Shown here in pieces: positions 39,418 to 52,673 of a DNA stretch of 60,000 bases. The translations under genes and the position numbers were made by a program. Every line of letters starts with the position of its first letter. The stretch's first letter is position 1. Location of the stretch: the NCBI GenBank assembly GCA_012295275.1, contig CM022673.1, positions 24,874,761 to 24,934,760 on the forward strand. Reading direction: 5' to 3'. Under the pieces are notes generated by a model that saw only the letters and a list, made by a program, of their open reading frames with translations, had not been told where the DNA came from and ran no database searches. The stretch comes from Chrysomallon squamiferum. Its lineage: Eukaryota; Mollusca; Gastropoda; Neomphalida; Peltospiridae.

Positions 39418-40762
39418 GGTCATCAACTACAAGCCTGAATGAGGAATCGGATCACCAGAACACCCAGCATGCGAGTCACCAGAAACAGGCCAAACAGCCG
39501 CAGACCAAACAGCCTGAGAGCAAAGCAAAGCAGGTTCCTCCAGTGAAAGTTCCAGAGACAAAAGTGTCAAACGTCGGGAAAGAACCAGTCACGGCCACCA
39601 CATCAACCAGCAGAAAGGGAGACAACTGCGGAGTGACCGGGCGAACGAGCGATACCCAGCAGATCTAGAAACATTCGGACATCATCGGCCTGGCCACGTC
39701 GAACCGGTGTACGTCCGACAAGGGAGACAACTGGGGAGAGTCCAGCGAGGCAATGTTTACGTTCAGCAGACTGAGCTCAGCTTCCCTCGCGACAGAGAAC
39801 CAGTGTATGTCAAACACGGCCAGCAGGATGTGTACAGCCAGCCCTCGCAGTCGGAGCGTGTGCAAGTGCAGATGCATTACATGTCCAGGGACAACTTCAG
39901 TGACCATGAAACAGTGCTAGTCAAACACACACGCCCTCCAGACATCGCTGGTTACGAGCAGCCACCCAAACCTGAACGAGTGCATGCATCGTCTTCTCCC
40001 AGATACACGTCTGAAAGTGCTTTAGTGGACGGTGAACCGGTGTACATAAAACAGAGGTCCAAGTCAGGGCTTCGTCTGGCATCAGATCCGCATCAGAGGA
40101 TTGAACGATACGCTTCAGAAAACGCTCTGGGCACGGAGCCCGACGTACTGTACATAAAACACACAAAGAAAGGAGTGCCCCACGGACAACAACAACCACA
40201 ACAACAACAACAACCACCACCACCTACTACCTCAATCATTCGCCACGGCGATGGTCACTATGCTTCCACGAGTCAACGAGAACCGCTGTATACCTCAGTG
40301 AACGAGGCAGGGGATTACGAGGGTCGCAGTCGATTCCGAACGAGAAGCGAGGAGCGAGGGGAAAAGATCTACGAGCGGAGCAGACTGGTACAGCGAGGCG
40401 ACCCCAACCTTTACGGACATCCTGGTTACCGGGCGAGGGCCGCCAGCAGCAGCAGGAGTCAGGAAAGGGATTCGGAGATTTACGCGGCTGAGAAGATTCG
40501 AGCGCACGTTGTCGACGGCGCAGCACATTCCACGGATGAAAACGTTTACGAGGCTCGGAAAATAAGGTCGAGGTCGGCCGAGCGCGAACACGCCAACTAT
40601 GAAATTCAGGTCTACGAGGCGAGTATCCGCGACCGCGACGATGTGCTGTCTGCATCCAATGACACACTGAGCAGTGACATGGAGTCTCAGAGTAGCAGAC
40701 GTGGTCGCAAGCCGCGACGTCACACTGTCACAGTGGGGGGAGGAGGTCCAGATGCTGAGGAG
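39418..40762 (+). CDS. SRCIN1-like: Large exon: disordered Tyr-repeat region ending in RRHTV, with one frame break
   Basis: The acceptor ATCACAG|GG and donor GAGGAG|GTAAGA bound the exon. It enters in phase 1 (SSTTSLNEESDHQN...) and ends in phase 0 (...GGPDAEE). The first reading frame stops at 39666; from about 39614 to the end the -1 frame is open and continuous. A single-base change at AAAGGG (39614-39619) would unite them. The protein is basic and predicted to be disordered, rich in Q, S, R and H, with Gln/Pro runs near 40186-40225. It carries repeated EPVYVKH-like motifs and at least eleven [VIL]Y sites, including EPLY (Tyr codon 40289), the type phosphorylated in mammalian p140Cap. RKPRRHTV near 40709-40729 matches the RRHTV that precedes the conserved block in SRCIN1. 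It joins the 55548 exon in frame. Confidence 0.75.
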
Positions 40763-43700
40763 GTAAGAGCTGCGATAAGTGTTGTAATTGTTTAAATATT
40801 GTATATTGTGTAGAGCTGTTGTAATTGTTCAAATATTGTATTGTATAGAGGTTGTAACTTTTGTGTATTGTATAACACAGAGATGCAAGTTTTGTATATA
40901 GTATGTTTTATATACACACACACACACACACATCATATTTATTCCATAACAACCATCCAGTTCTCATTTTTAATCAATGCTGTACAACATGATTATTTTA
41001 ATCATCATTTTTTGCTCTTCATATAGATGAAGCTTTTGTACAAGTGTGACAATAATTGTAATTGTGAAAAACCAGTTTTTTTCTTGTCTCAAACTCATTT
41101 CAGCTTTCATATTGTCTTGTTCTCTTGTTCTTTTTTTGGTCAACACTTCTAACATTTGATTCTTGTCTGTCCACTTAATGTTTTAACTGACCAGTTATGT
41201 TTTGTCCATTTGCATCTTGTCCAGTCATGTTAAACATTCACTTCACTGGTAAAAAAGCAAGATGATTACTACAGCTAACCCATGCACAACCCAGCATAAT
41301 AATTAAAAAAACACTATTTACCACAAACAGAAAATTAAAAAATGTACTTTTTTTTGTATGGATTTTCTTTTAATCAGTGATTTTACAAATAGAATAAAAG
41401 GATGTGAAATTTCAATTGTGAAAAAAAAATTAATCAAACTTTCATTTGTTTGACTAACATAATTCCTGTGGGTTCTTCTTAATGTATGACAAATACAAGT
41501 TTGAAATTGTGTCAGACATAATTCTAGATCTCAAAAATCTAAAACTGAAAAAGATATTCATGTAGCATTTGTTGGCATATGTGAAAATTTATATCTAGAG
41601 AAAAGGTTTGACATGAAACTCATGACTGGGAATGTACACTAATAGCTGGAATGGTTCAGAAATAATCACTGAAAGTATTTTACTGGAATCTTCAGGTTTA
41701 CGTGTGCCATCTTGAACAGATAGAGTAGCTAATAGATTAAAGGCTGAATTCCTCATTGAGAGGTTTTAGGTGTGATGAAACAGCAAGACTGGGCCAGACA
41801 TTTATCACTTGAGTCAACTGGTTCCATCTTGGCAATAAACTCTCTGCTCTCACTGTTTCAGTTCCCAGCAGCTTCCAGACTTGTAATCCAGCAGCTTAAC
41901 CCTGGTATGCTTTGTCTTCCCGGTTAATTGTGACTTGCATCTACTTCAATTAACGTTTTCTAATTTTGTATCTACAAGTAACTTGATACAGTGCTGCATT
42001 TTCTCTCCTTTCATGTCTGAAATCATGACCATTATAACTTTTGAGTATTAAATGTTTATATTTTTTTATGATATAATAGAAATATTGGTTATTTCTAGTT
42101 CTTTTTTTTATCTTTTTTTTATCATCTTGATGATTTAATAGAACTATTTTATTTCTGTTACATCTAACTTGTTATTATTTTGTTATTAGTGTTATTACTC
42201 AATATTTGTTTGTGTTTAGATTCAGTTTAATGTGAAAATAAATGTCATTAATGAAACTCTTTTAATGATCTCGTTTATGATAATGGGAGGGAACTCTTCC
42301 TGCTTTGATGATAATGTTTCTCTTGCGTGTGAATAGTTCCTACAAGGTTTGAGTATTCTGCTGTTGATGATTATTTCTCAGTGTGACAGCCAGGAGGTTG
42401 GGGTGATTCACACTAATTACACTGCTACTTGAACAGGATAAAAGTCTGAAGCTGACTGGAAGGAAAAGAACTATTGTTCCTTGTCATGCGATTCACCTAT
42501 TTGAAACTTTCCCACATAAAGCACTGTGTGAAAACAAGTAACTTTTACATTAATAATATTCCAATACTATTAGCAATCAGAAAACGTTTGTTACCATTGT
42601 GTATTGATTTTTTAATAATTAAAAGCAAGTTTTGTTTCAGATATTGTTAAATTTGTATCAGTTTAAATCAGTTTAATATTTTTTTTTTTTATATTCTGTT
42701 GTCAGAAAGTTGTGTATTATTTCATTTTGTAACAATTAAAACAAAAATGATGTTGTTAGGCTCTGTACAGCTGTATGATGCAGGTTTTATGAGTAGTGTT
42801 TTAAATACCAGTCCAATATAAAATATATTTTACTGGATGTGTGCTGCATTATACTGATTATCTATATGGTAGGTAACACAGTATTCTGGTTGTATAACCA
42901 TCGTAAGGTTCACATCTAAAGAAAAGACAGAATTCTAAATTATAATTACCAACAAAAAAATTGTAAAAATATATTTAAATCATACACACGCATGTCCAGA
43001 TATGCATCAGCCTTCATGTCACTGTGGCTTGGGAAAAACCATGCTAGGTGTGTACAGGTATACTGATGACAGGTGAGTCAGTAATCAATAAACATGCCTG
43101 TTTCGACTACTCAGTTTTATTACACACTGTGAGTTAACAATCCTTTTTTTCAACGTGGAACTGCTGTGTTACAGACAGACGGAAAGTCGGTTTAATGCTT
43201 TTATTTTAATTTGGCTAATAATGAGAATTATTGAGTTCTCCTATCTCTGGCAGGTTCTGCTGTGTTGATGTTGCTGATCGATAGTTTTCTCATTCTGTCT
43301 GTGTAAGGATTAATTCTCTCTCTCCGTGGACAAAACACCTGGTTTTACCTTTTCTCAGTAGACGAGTTTGTCATCGTTTGATCATATTTGTTGTTGTTTG
43401 AGGTTTTTTCTCCTTTTTTTTCTACTTTTTGAAAGGTAGGCACTCTTCAGCAACTGTTTTTGTTACAATAGCATATTTTCATAAAGTAAATTGTATGTGG
43501 TTTTATTTCATTAAAGAGAAATGAGAAATATGCTTATTGATTTCCATCTTGTAAATTAGGTCTGTGTGGTAGTAACCATGAAATCATTAAATTTAATATA
43601 CAAACAGTTTGTTTGTTTTCCTTTCAGCACATTGATAGAAGTTTAGAAAATAGGACTTAAATTGCACACATCTTTCAGTGGTTTAAATTTATTTTTGTTT

Positions 43701-44526
43701 TGCTGTTTTTCAATCCACTCTTTCAAACACTGCGATATATTTCAAATTACTGCAAAATATTTCACTTCTAATTTTGTTATTGTTCTTTCTTTTTCTTTTT
43801 AAAAAACCAATAATTTGTGTAAAGTATGTGACGTCTGATACCAAAATGATTTTTGACATGAACATTAGTCTTTTGATTAATTACATTTCATTTTTTTTTA
43901 TTGTTTTTCCAACTGTGGGTGTAGTTTAGCTGTGTAAAACATTAAGAGATCAATTCATGTACGCAGTTTTCTTATCTCTAGTTTTAACCCTTTTACTGCA
44001 GACTAAACCATAGTAGTCTGTCACTCTGTAGCATATAATTTATGTACATGTATTTTCATTACCAAAGTCTCTTTTCTTTTCATTTATTTTATTATTATTA
44101 TTATTTTTTTTATTTCATTTTTCTTGCTTTTACAGGCCATCCAGTTTAAATTTTTATTTAAAAAAACAATTTTTGTTTTTAAATTAATTTTATATTTAAT
44201 ATTCATTATTATATGAAATGATTTTTTCTGGTGTGACTGTTGAGTCAGTGATAAACCTTGTCTAAAAGTTAATAAAATTCAGTGACCTGGCTCGATTTTG
44301 AAAAAGTCTCTGAAATAAGTTGAAACAACACAACTGCTCATTTTAAAGCTTGAAACTGACCTTGACCTTGATGTCACTTTCTAGCAGGATTTTAAAACTG
44401 AACTGGAATTTATAATTTGGGCTTAACCACTAAATACTGTTGCCTTGGACAGAATTGTGTGTAACAAAATCAGAGGAATAGTCTATGAAAGGCAAATTTA
44501 AATGTTTGTCTGATAGCAGTCCTTTA

Positions 44527-44660
44527 CCAAATACAGTGCCGTTACCAAATACAGTGCTGTTACCAGATACAGTGCTGTTACCAAATACAGTGCTGTTACC
44601 AAATACAGTGCTGTTACCAGATACAGTGCTATATCAAATACAGTGCTATTAACAAATACA
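44527..44660 (+). repeat. 18-bp minisatellite, 7-8 copies
   Basis: The unit is CCAAATACAGTGCTGTTA; some copies have G for A in AAATA, and the last two are shortened. Confidence 0.95.
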
Positions 44661-47600
44661 GAGCTGAATTCAGTTTGATGGCTGTTGATGTGTTAAATAT
44701 CCTTTACACAGGTGCTCTGAAAAATAAGGTGAAAACTAAAAATAATCTTCTTTCTTAATGTATTTTATTTTTTGTTTTACTTTTATTATTATTATTATTA
44801 TTAATGTCTGATAAGAGAAAGTTCAACTGTCATTTTTCGTTCTGTAAGAAATTTATTTTTTTATTTTAGGAAAGTATGCATATTTTTTAACTTGATAGAA
44901 AGTTGGTATAAATTATCTTTTAAAACAAAAATAACTTCAAAGAGGTGTCAACATTTGACTGAACAGAAATTTATTCATCCAGGTACAAATTTGCATTAAA
45001 AAAAAGAAAAAAAAAAGAGTAAAAGATAAAAAGAGTTTAGGACTTGAAAGAGTATCAAGGAAATAAAAGCCTATCTGTGTCTGGCAATTGTCCTGAGCCA
45101 GAGACGTCTGCTTCAGGGCAGGGGCCATCACTCTGTCTTGAGCTGACCAGTCACTGACCAGTCACTGACCAGTGGTATACACACTCTTTTGTCCACTGTC
45201 TCAGTGGACAGCTAAAGTGGAGAACTATGCATGCAGTAATCTGGATTGGCTTATTGCAAACAGGTTGATGTAATGTATTTAGCCAGATTGGGAAGTTTTG
45301 TGTGTGATGCCTGTAAGTATCAGTCCTGTGCTGTTTTGTTTAATGACGCAATGTAAAATTGTTAGCAGTTTCGAGGGTTTCTGTTTGAATTGTTCTGTCC
45401 AGGGTTGTTTTTATATTTATTTTATTTTTATTTCATTTTATTTAATTTATTTATTTATTTATTTTTCTATTTAAATGAATTAGTCAAGTTTTTCTCTTCT
45501 GTTTTTTTTTTTTTGTAAAATGGATAAACTGAATTTTTTTTTTTTTTTTTGTATACACCATTAACATTTTTTTATTCATAAATACCTTTTCTACTTTTCT
45601 AATTTTCAATTTTTAATAATTTTTGTTTCAGTCTTTTTATTTTGTATACAATAATTATAAAATCATAATGGTACATTGTTAACAGTCACAAATGTCACAG
45701 AATTTATAATTGTTACAGTTTTTAAGATGAAAATAATTTAAGAATTTTCTCTTGGTTCACAAGTAAAAGAATTATTTGGGAATAATTTCAGTGATCTCCA
45801 AATTTCTCAAGTTTTATCTAACTGAAACGGCTTGATCACTTGCCTTTCAAGGAATCTTGAATTCTAAAGTTCCCAGCAATCACTGAAAACATACAGCTTG
45901 CACCTCAAGTTAATCAGAAATCCTGCACACATCTGTAAAATTCCCTTCTTTGTTTTAATTACAGAACATAAAATGTCGGTGATTAATAATCCACTCCTTT
46001 AATTCTCGAGCTAATGGACACAGGACTGTCCAGTATTGAAACAAGCAATGAGTAATGGTCATTGGTGTCCACAACTTGACCAGCGGACAAAGAACCATCA
46101 CGGTTTTGTCTCAGCAATTTGTATTCCCTCTAATACCTCTATCCCAACTCGAGATTTGCAGCAGGAATTTTTACTTCATTCTGGATACCAAAGGGGTCAG
46201 TTCTTACAATGGGCACATAATGACTTGGCTCTCCATTTTCCATTTGTCAACAAGTGCAGGACAAATGAGGGAATCATTTTCAGGGGTCAGAAGGGTAAAT
46301 TGCTTCATCCAGCATTGGAGCATTTCAGTTAACAGCAAACTCAGTTACAATAATTGTTTGTCCACTCTGATAGACTCTGCTTCAAATAGATTTAACAGGC
46401 CTGAATAATAAGAGTAATTCTGTTTAAGAGTTTTGCATTTAGATTGACTCCTTAAGGTTCAGTCTGTGTCATTTGTTATTGCTTATGTTCATGTGTGGGT
46501 TGTCTTTTTTTAAAATTTTTTGTTTTGGCTAACATATCACGAATCTATACTTGAATAGTGTTTGTCTAAATATTAATTTTGATAATTTGTGAACAGATTT
46601 GCAGTTGTAAAATTTTGATGAGAGGTTAAATTCACCATTTTGTCATCTTGTCTTTTTTTAGGTGCATGTTTTAACATTTTTGAAGTAAATACAAGTAAAA
46701 TTTATATAGCAAAACAAAAATTTGGGCTCCCAAACAAATAGAGCATGAATGAATTTTAAATATCAGAATATCAGAATATCTATAAAATTAAAAAATTCAT
46801 AAGAATTACAAAATTAGGCAGTGCATACTTCAGAAAATATATTTATCAACAGTTTAAACATTTTATTGTTGTTTAGATTGTTACAGCCCTAGTAAACAAA
46901 TACTGTAATAAACTGGCAATGAAAAAGGAACATCAAACCATAACAAAACACCAAGTTGTTCATCAGAAACATAAATCACATGATGCAGTGTACATTTTAA
47001 ATTGTTTCATTTAGTTGTTTTTATCAGTGAATAACTACAGGTTTCAGTGAAACCAGAGATTTAATTTTCCCAGATCATTTATATAATTCACTTTATTCAT
47101 AGTTTCAACCTGGCAAAATATTGTTTTCTGCAAGCAAATTTTTCATTGGCTATTAATAAATTAAACTTTGAAAATTTGTCAGTTCACATTTTGGTGCTGA
47201 TACAGATTCCTGTCAGCCACAAATTACTGGTTTTGTGAATATTTTATTGCTTGATTTTAAAAACATTTTTATATTTTTTTAATAGTGCAATGATGAGATA
47301 CACAATTTTTCTATTTGACAGTGTAATTGCAATAAACATGTGTGTTCATTTGTTGTTACTAAATCAATTTAGGTTTTTTTCAAATCATGAAAAAAAATTC
47401 AGATGATGAAGCAGAAAAATTTTTTATTACTCTCGGGAGAGCATTTCCGATCTCAAATTACCAAGTGTTATTTATTTTTATCACATTTCTGGTCCTCATT
47501 GTTAAGTGTGACAGGTGTGTGATGACATCTGTGTGGGTGGTTCTTTGCCACGCCCTGTTAACATTCTGAGAGTTAACCTGGTATTATGATCCGTGGGGAT

Positions 47601-47867
47601 TTGAAATGGACACGTGCTGTCTTGTTTTGTGTGAACAGTGTTACATGGTGGGCATGACCTGTGTGCAGTCTTCACAGATTAGCAGTTGTTAATAATTACT
47701 TCTCAGTCTTCTTCCTTCCTTACTTACTGATGTGGTCACAGATATTTTTAACTAGGCTCGTTTCTCCCTGTAGTGTGCTTTCACTGTTTGTACTTTACAC
47801 TGGTTGTCTGTGCATGTGTGTGTGAATGTTTGAGAAACAACAAGAAAATATGTGTGCATGTGTTTGT

Positions 47868-47958
47868 GTGTGCATGTGAGTGTGACTGTGTGTGCATGTG
47901 TGCTTGTGTGTGTGCGTGTGTGTGTGCTTGTGTGTGTGCGTGTGTGTGTGTGTGTGTG
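47868..47958. repeat. (TG)n microsatellite
   Basis: TG repeats with GCGTG, GCATG and GCTTG interruptions. Confidence 0.95.
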
Positions 47959-50900
47959 TATACTTGTCTATGTATGCAAATGCATGGATGAACACTTACT
48001 ATTCATGTCTTGTCATCTGATCAATCACTAACTGGTCTGTTGTTTTATCAGAATAAATCTATTATCATTAGGTTTAAATATCAAACAAAGCTAAGCTATT
48101 TTGCTATGGAAATCATCAGTTTACACAGCAGCAAGTTGTTATGTAAATGTCTGATAAACAGTTTTAAAGTACAACTGTCAGATTGGAGTAGATATGTAAC
48201 CACATTCTTCTGTTTAGTTCCAAACTGTATATCAGAAACAAGAATTCTCCAGAGTTTGATCAAGCATGTTTTAGTTGATAATTTCTATTTTCTACCCACA
48301 TTTTCAGATAAAATATATAATTCTGTAGATAGACAGATACTTCATTTCCTTGTCTCAGCTGTACTAGAAAATGAATTAATGTTCCTTGGTAATTAATAAT
48401 AATAATATTTCCACTCATAACATTTCTTCCATTATTTTCAGGGTTTGTTTTTTCAACAAAGTAATTTGTCTAACATTTGTCACATTATTTCAATACTGAT
48501 TAAATAATAAAACTGCTTTTCCAAGTTTTGGCGTCCATTTTTAAATTTAAAACAAATAGAATAATTTCAAAAGTACACACTCAGACACACATACATAAAA
48601 TAAAATGTCAAGGATTTACAATTCTAAGCTCAAAAATGACCAAAAGCAATAATCTGGTTATCTTAATAAAGTAAAGGAAGTTTTTAAATGTCACACAGAT
48701 TTTTAACAGAGTTACAAGTGTTATGAGCTCATAAAAACAGCTGTAAGAACATGTACCTGGAGGGTGTCTGAAATCCTGCTGTGATTTATGAACATGATTT
48801 AATTTGTGTGTGAACAAGCATGTTCAGTAGCCAGAGTTTATGTACTGAAAAATCTAAACAAAAAAATTTAGTAAATCTGAAATTCTTATTTTTATTTTTT
48901 AATTATTTATTTAGTTACTTACTTATTATTTTTATTATTATTATTATTTTTATTTTTAGTTTTATTTATTTATTATTTTTTTTAATTATATAAATTGTCT
49001 AATGATCCTTTCCTCTGTTTTTCTTGGTCAGTATTTTAATTTTAAATATGAATTTAGATACTTGTATGTATGTATGTATGAGGTGTGCTGTGGTATGGTG
49101 TGTGTATGTTTTGTGTGTGTACATGTGTGTTTTCAGACATTGTAGAACAAACAGCCAAGGTACAAACAAGTTTTAAATTCATTCATTGTATCACCAAACA
49201 CAAGCAGAGTTAATTTTCTGCTATTGTTAGAAAGTGTGAAGCTCATTATGTCTGTGTTTGTGAAAACTTCACAGCTGCTTGTGGTTTGTCCTGCTTTCTT
49301 TACTGGCCAACACCAGACACAATTAAAAACAACTGAAAAGTAAACAATTTCTACACCTTTGGTGAATAATGTGTGAATTCACTTTTCTCTCAATTCAGTC
49401 CAGTTGTGTTTAGTGTGTTCAGCTATTTTGGTTGATATTCTGTTTTTAGTTGTTGTTGTTGTTTTATAAATATATATATATATATATTTTTTTAAATTGT
49501 TTTTTTCATACAAAATGAATCATAGCACAGTGAACATATTTAACTTGTCACTAAGCCAGGTTGACACACACCCAACATACAGGTTTGTGAAAGTCACATG
49601 TTGTACAGGCTGGCTGCGTCTTATTCTGAGTTCTTACAGTAGATGTTAGTCTACAGAAACCACAACAGGTGGTTTCACATGCTGGAAAGACAGTCTGTTG
49701 TACTGTCAACAGTGGCATTGTGTCTGTCAAACAGATGTCAGGAAGTTTGGCTTGTTCACAGAATCACACTAAGCATGTATCAGATGTCAGATAAATGTCT
49801 GTGACTGGATTACAGAGTACAATACTGGCAAATCCTACAAAAAATTTGATCATTTGAGATGTAAAAGAGAATCCTGGTCTAGATTAAATGAAGGCACGAG
49901 CCTGGATTTTTAATAATGTGTATCATCTTCATTGGATTGCTGTTCCATTGTGTAGATCATCTTTGAAGCTTTCATACAAAAATCATCTGGGAGGAATTGA
50001 AAAAACTACTAATGAATATTCATCGTATTGTTATTAACTGTAACCAAACAATAGTTACTTAAGTGGAAATTAATTTATTCTGTATTAATACAATAAGAAG
50101 GGAAAGGAAATGTAAAAATAGTATTAATTTGCACTATTGATCTCAGACTGGGTTACTTAATGCTGTTAAACTGTTGGGGATATGATGACTCATTTCATCT
50201 GAATTACCCAAATTTTGATAACTTGTAATCATTCATCATAGCTGCTCATTTGATGAGATGAAGACAAATTAAGCCTTAGCAATATTCATTTTATTTCCAC
50301 CATTTCGATTGAAACGAAGTGCAGTCAACTTTCACAGCTGATTACTGACAATAAATTTTCACTCATCTCTGCAAACCGCATTGTAAAAGAATGTGGTGTA
50401 TTAATTAAAATATGCAAATGAAACTGGACAACTGGAGCTGGACGTCAGATGGCAGGCAGGCAGGCAGGCACACATGATCCAGTGGTTGTGATTAGAGAGT
50501 GGACAGTGTGCCCACAGTGAAATGATGTCATTAAAACTGCCCCCAGCCTCGTTTTTCATCTGCTAATCAATATCTTCATATTTCTTCTTCTCCTACATCG
50601 GGTCGTGCTTAATTCTGTCATGTTGCATTTCAAAAGTTAATTTTTTTTTCCCTCTACGTTTGTCAACATGATTGCCAGAGACTTCTTCACAGCACCTGAA
50701 TTAACATGGACAAAGATTGTTGATGAAGAAAACATCATTTTTTTTTTTTGTGTGCTAATCTCCATGAAACACACTGAGAATGGACATCTTCAGAGACAAA
50801 TTCAGTCCTGTCACAATTAGCCTGATGAAAAAAAAAAAAGAAGAGAAAATTACTCATGGTCTGTGATGTTTCAGGAAAGCCCTGACTCTATGAGGATGTG

Positions 50901-51799
50901 TGTAATTAAAGTTGTCACCAGAGGCTGGGATGAATGCCATCATGTCAGTGTTGTTTTTATCTCACAGTTGTAGCTGGAATTCCAGTACGGAGGATATACA
51001 CACACACATAGACCTGGGTTTCAGTTTGCACTGTTGTTTTTGATGTGATAATTACTGTTTTTATTCATTTCAACATGAACTTGCAGTCATACTAGTTTCG
51101 TGTGGATTTAACAGGCTTAATTTTGTTTTTAACATTCTTTGTCTGTTTTTGTGTTATTACAGATAACTGTTAGATTTTTCATTTTACTGGTACTTTGATA
51201 TATGAAAGTCATTTAAGATGTTTAGATTGTTACTGTTAATTTCAAAGAATTGGTAAATTTATGTTTGTTCATGATATAATATGCTGAATGTAAAAAATGA
51301 AATGATCAAATTGCGTGCCTAATTTAAAACCATTATTTGGAATATAACAGATTTTAAAGAAATAGCTATTAATTCTACTTTTTTATATAATTTGTCAGAA
51401 TTTATGGGAGGATGAGCCTATAATCAAAATATAGGATCTGATCTCTGACTTCGCCATTCATTTAATTGTAATTTTTAATCCATAAAAAGCATTCAAGTAA
51501 ACTGTCCAGCTTTTCAACAAGTGGCTTTGATTGTAGTATATAACACAGTATATTTGTCACATTTTGTATAACTACCCATAGCCGTCAAGTGCTTGCTGCA
51601 GAAGGTTAATGTGAAGCGATGTTAATTTTCTAGTTTTAGAAGAAAAAATCAAAGCTGAAGATGTTCAGTAACTGACCCTGCAGTAGGAAACGCTAAGAGT
51701 ATTGATTGATGACTCAGTGTCCAAACTGAAAACAACAACTGATCATTAACTGTCGGGCAATTAACAGCTTGTTCATAAATATCATCAAACTGGATGATA

Positions 51800-52130
51800 T
51801 CTTAATCACTGGCATCTGTTCAGAACATCGTTTCAGTCGGCGATGTTTCACTTTCAGGCAGACGTTCTCGGTGGAGTTGAGATTAGGGAAAACCCCGAAA
51901 CAGTGTGCGAAATGATTTCTCGTAACTCGGGCTAATCTGTTGTCATGTAAACGGACAGACGCAGGCTGGACTGATGAAGACAAACATACTTATGCTGGCT
52001 CTCACTTTGTGTGTTAGTGTTAAGCTTTGGCTGTGGCCTCTCACCTGGAACCTGATGACCACACACACAGTGACCACTGAGTGACCAGTTACATCAGTCG
52101 GTGAAGACGAAACTATCAAAGTAAACTGAT
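51800..52130 (+). promoter_or_regulatory. Possible promoter of the 52670 isoform
   Basis: This block is richer in CpG than its flanks (for example CAGTCGGCGATG and GACGTTCTCGG) and lies 0.5-0.9 kb upstream of the ATG at 52670. An AP-1 site, TGACTCA, stands at 51710-51716. No core promoter element is clear. Confidence 0.25.
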
Positions 52131-52613
52131 TTTATTAGTACTTGTCATTCGGTATTTGTTTACCTGTCTGTGATGTAAATGTAAAAATATTCTTCTCGTT
52201 GTTGGAAAAATGGAAAATGTTTCCACAGATATATTAAAAAATATATTCAGAAACAGTGATTGTTTGAGAAGATATTTCTTTTGGATGAAGTTGGAATTTG
52301 TTGATGTAGACCACAACTGAAATATCTTACCTTCTTTCTCCTGTGGATTTTTGTTTTACGAGTAAAAGTGAAAATACATAAACTAAATGGCCTTGAGTAT
52401 GTACAAAAACAGACTGAATAATCCAATAACACAAGTTGCAAAATTCAAAGATGCTAATCAGGGTTTTTTTTTTCCCTCTGTTATTGAGTTGTTTTTTTTC
52501 ACTGGGTGTTCTCAGTGACACTGCGTAACATTTGCGAAGTAGTTGTAGCTGCTGTTCGTGTGTGATTTCTGCTGGCTGACATCTGATTGTGGTTGTAGTT
52601 GGCTGGTGAAGAC

Positions 52614-52673
52614 ATGTCTCTGCTGAGATTATCACAGTGTTGTTGTTTGTCTGGAGACCTCACCGAGCTATGA
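52614..52673 (+). other. Possible upstream ORF overlapping the 52670 start
   Basis: If transcription starts upstream, an ATG at 52614 opens a 19-codon frame (MSLLRLSQCCCLSGDLTEL) whose TGA overlaps the main start as ATGA at 52670-52673. This layout could allow reinitiation or limit translation of the isoform. It would not exist in a transcript spliced at 52637/52638. Confidence 0.35.

Larger units (their letters stand above)
40763..52637 (+). other. Large intron, first part
   Basis: No supported exon. Contents are an 18-bp minisatellite (44527-44660), a TG microsatellite (47868-47958), AT-rich unique sequence, and a higher-complexity block near 50280-50620 with an octamer ATGCAAAT. The reading frame at 46036-46332 is uncommonly varied for this window but has no recognised family. 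Confidence 0.6.

Noticed and set aside
39707-39709. Translation start at 39707
   Set aside because: The codon is GTG and the frame is open upstream to 39518, so this is internal exon sequence and not a start.
39921-40723. Three overlapping - strand ORFs of 100-143 residues
   Set aside because: They are antisense shadows of the coding exon; the + strand frame has the splice sites and the conserved motif.
43024-43072. Short ATG frame MLGVYRYTDD ending at GTGAGT
   Set aside because: It would end in phase 2, incompatible with the downstream exons, and the flanks show no other support.
46036-46332. 98-residue intronic ORF with varied composition
   Set aside because: It looks more protein-like than most, but starts without an upstream ATG context or splice sites, and no family was recognised. 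A homology search would decide.
51714-51983. 89-residue ORF on the - strand
   Set aside because: No splice or homology support; it overlaps a possible promoter, which explains its higher GC.
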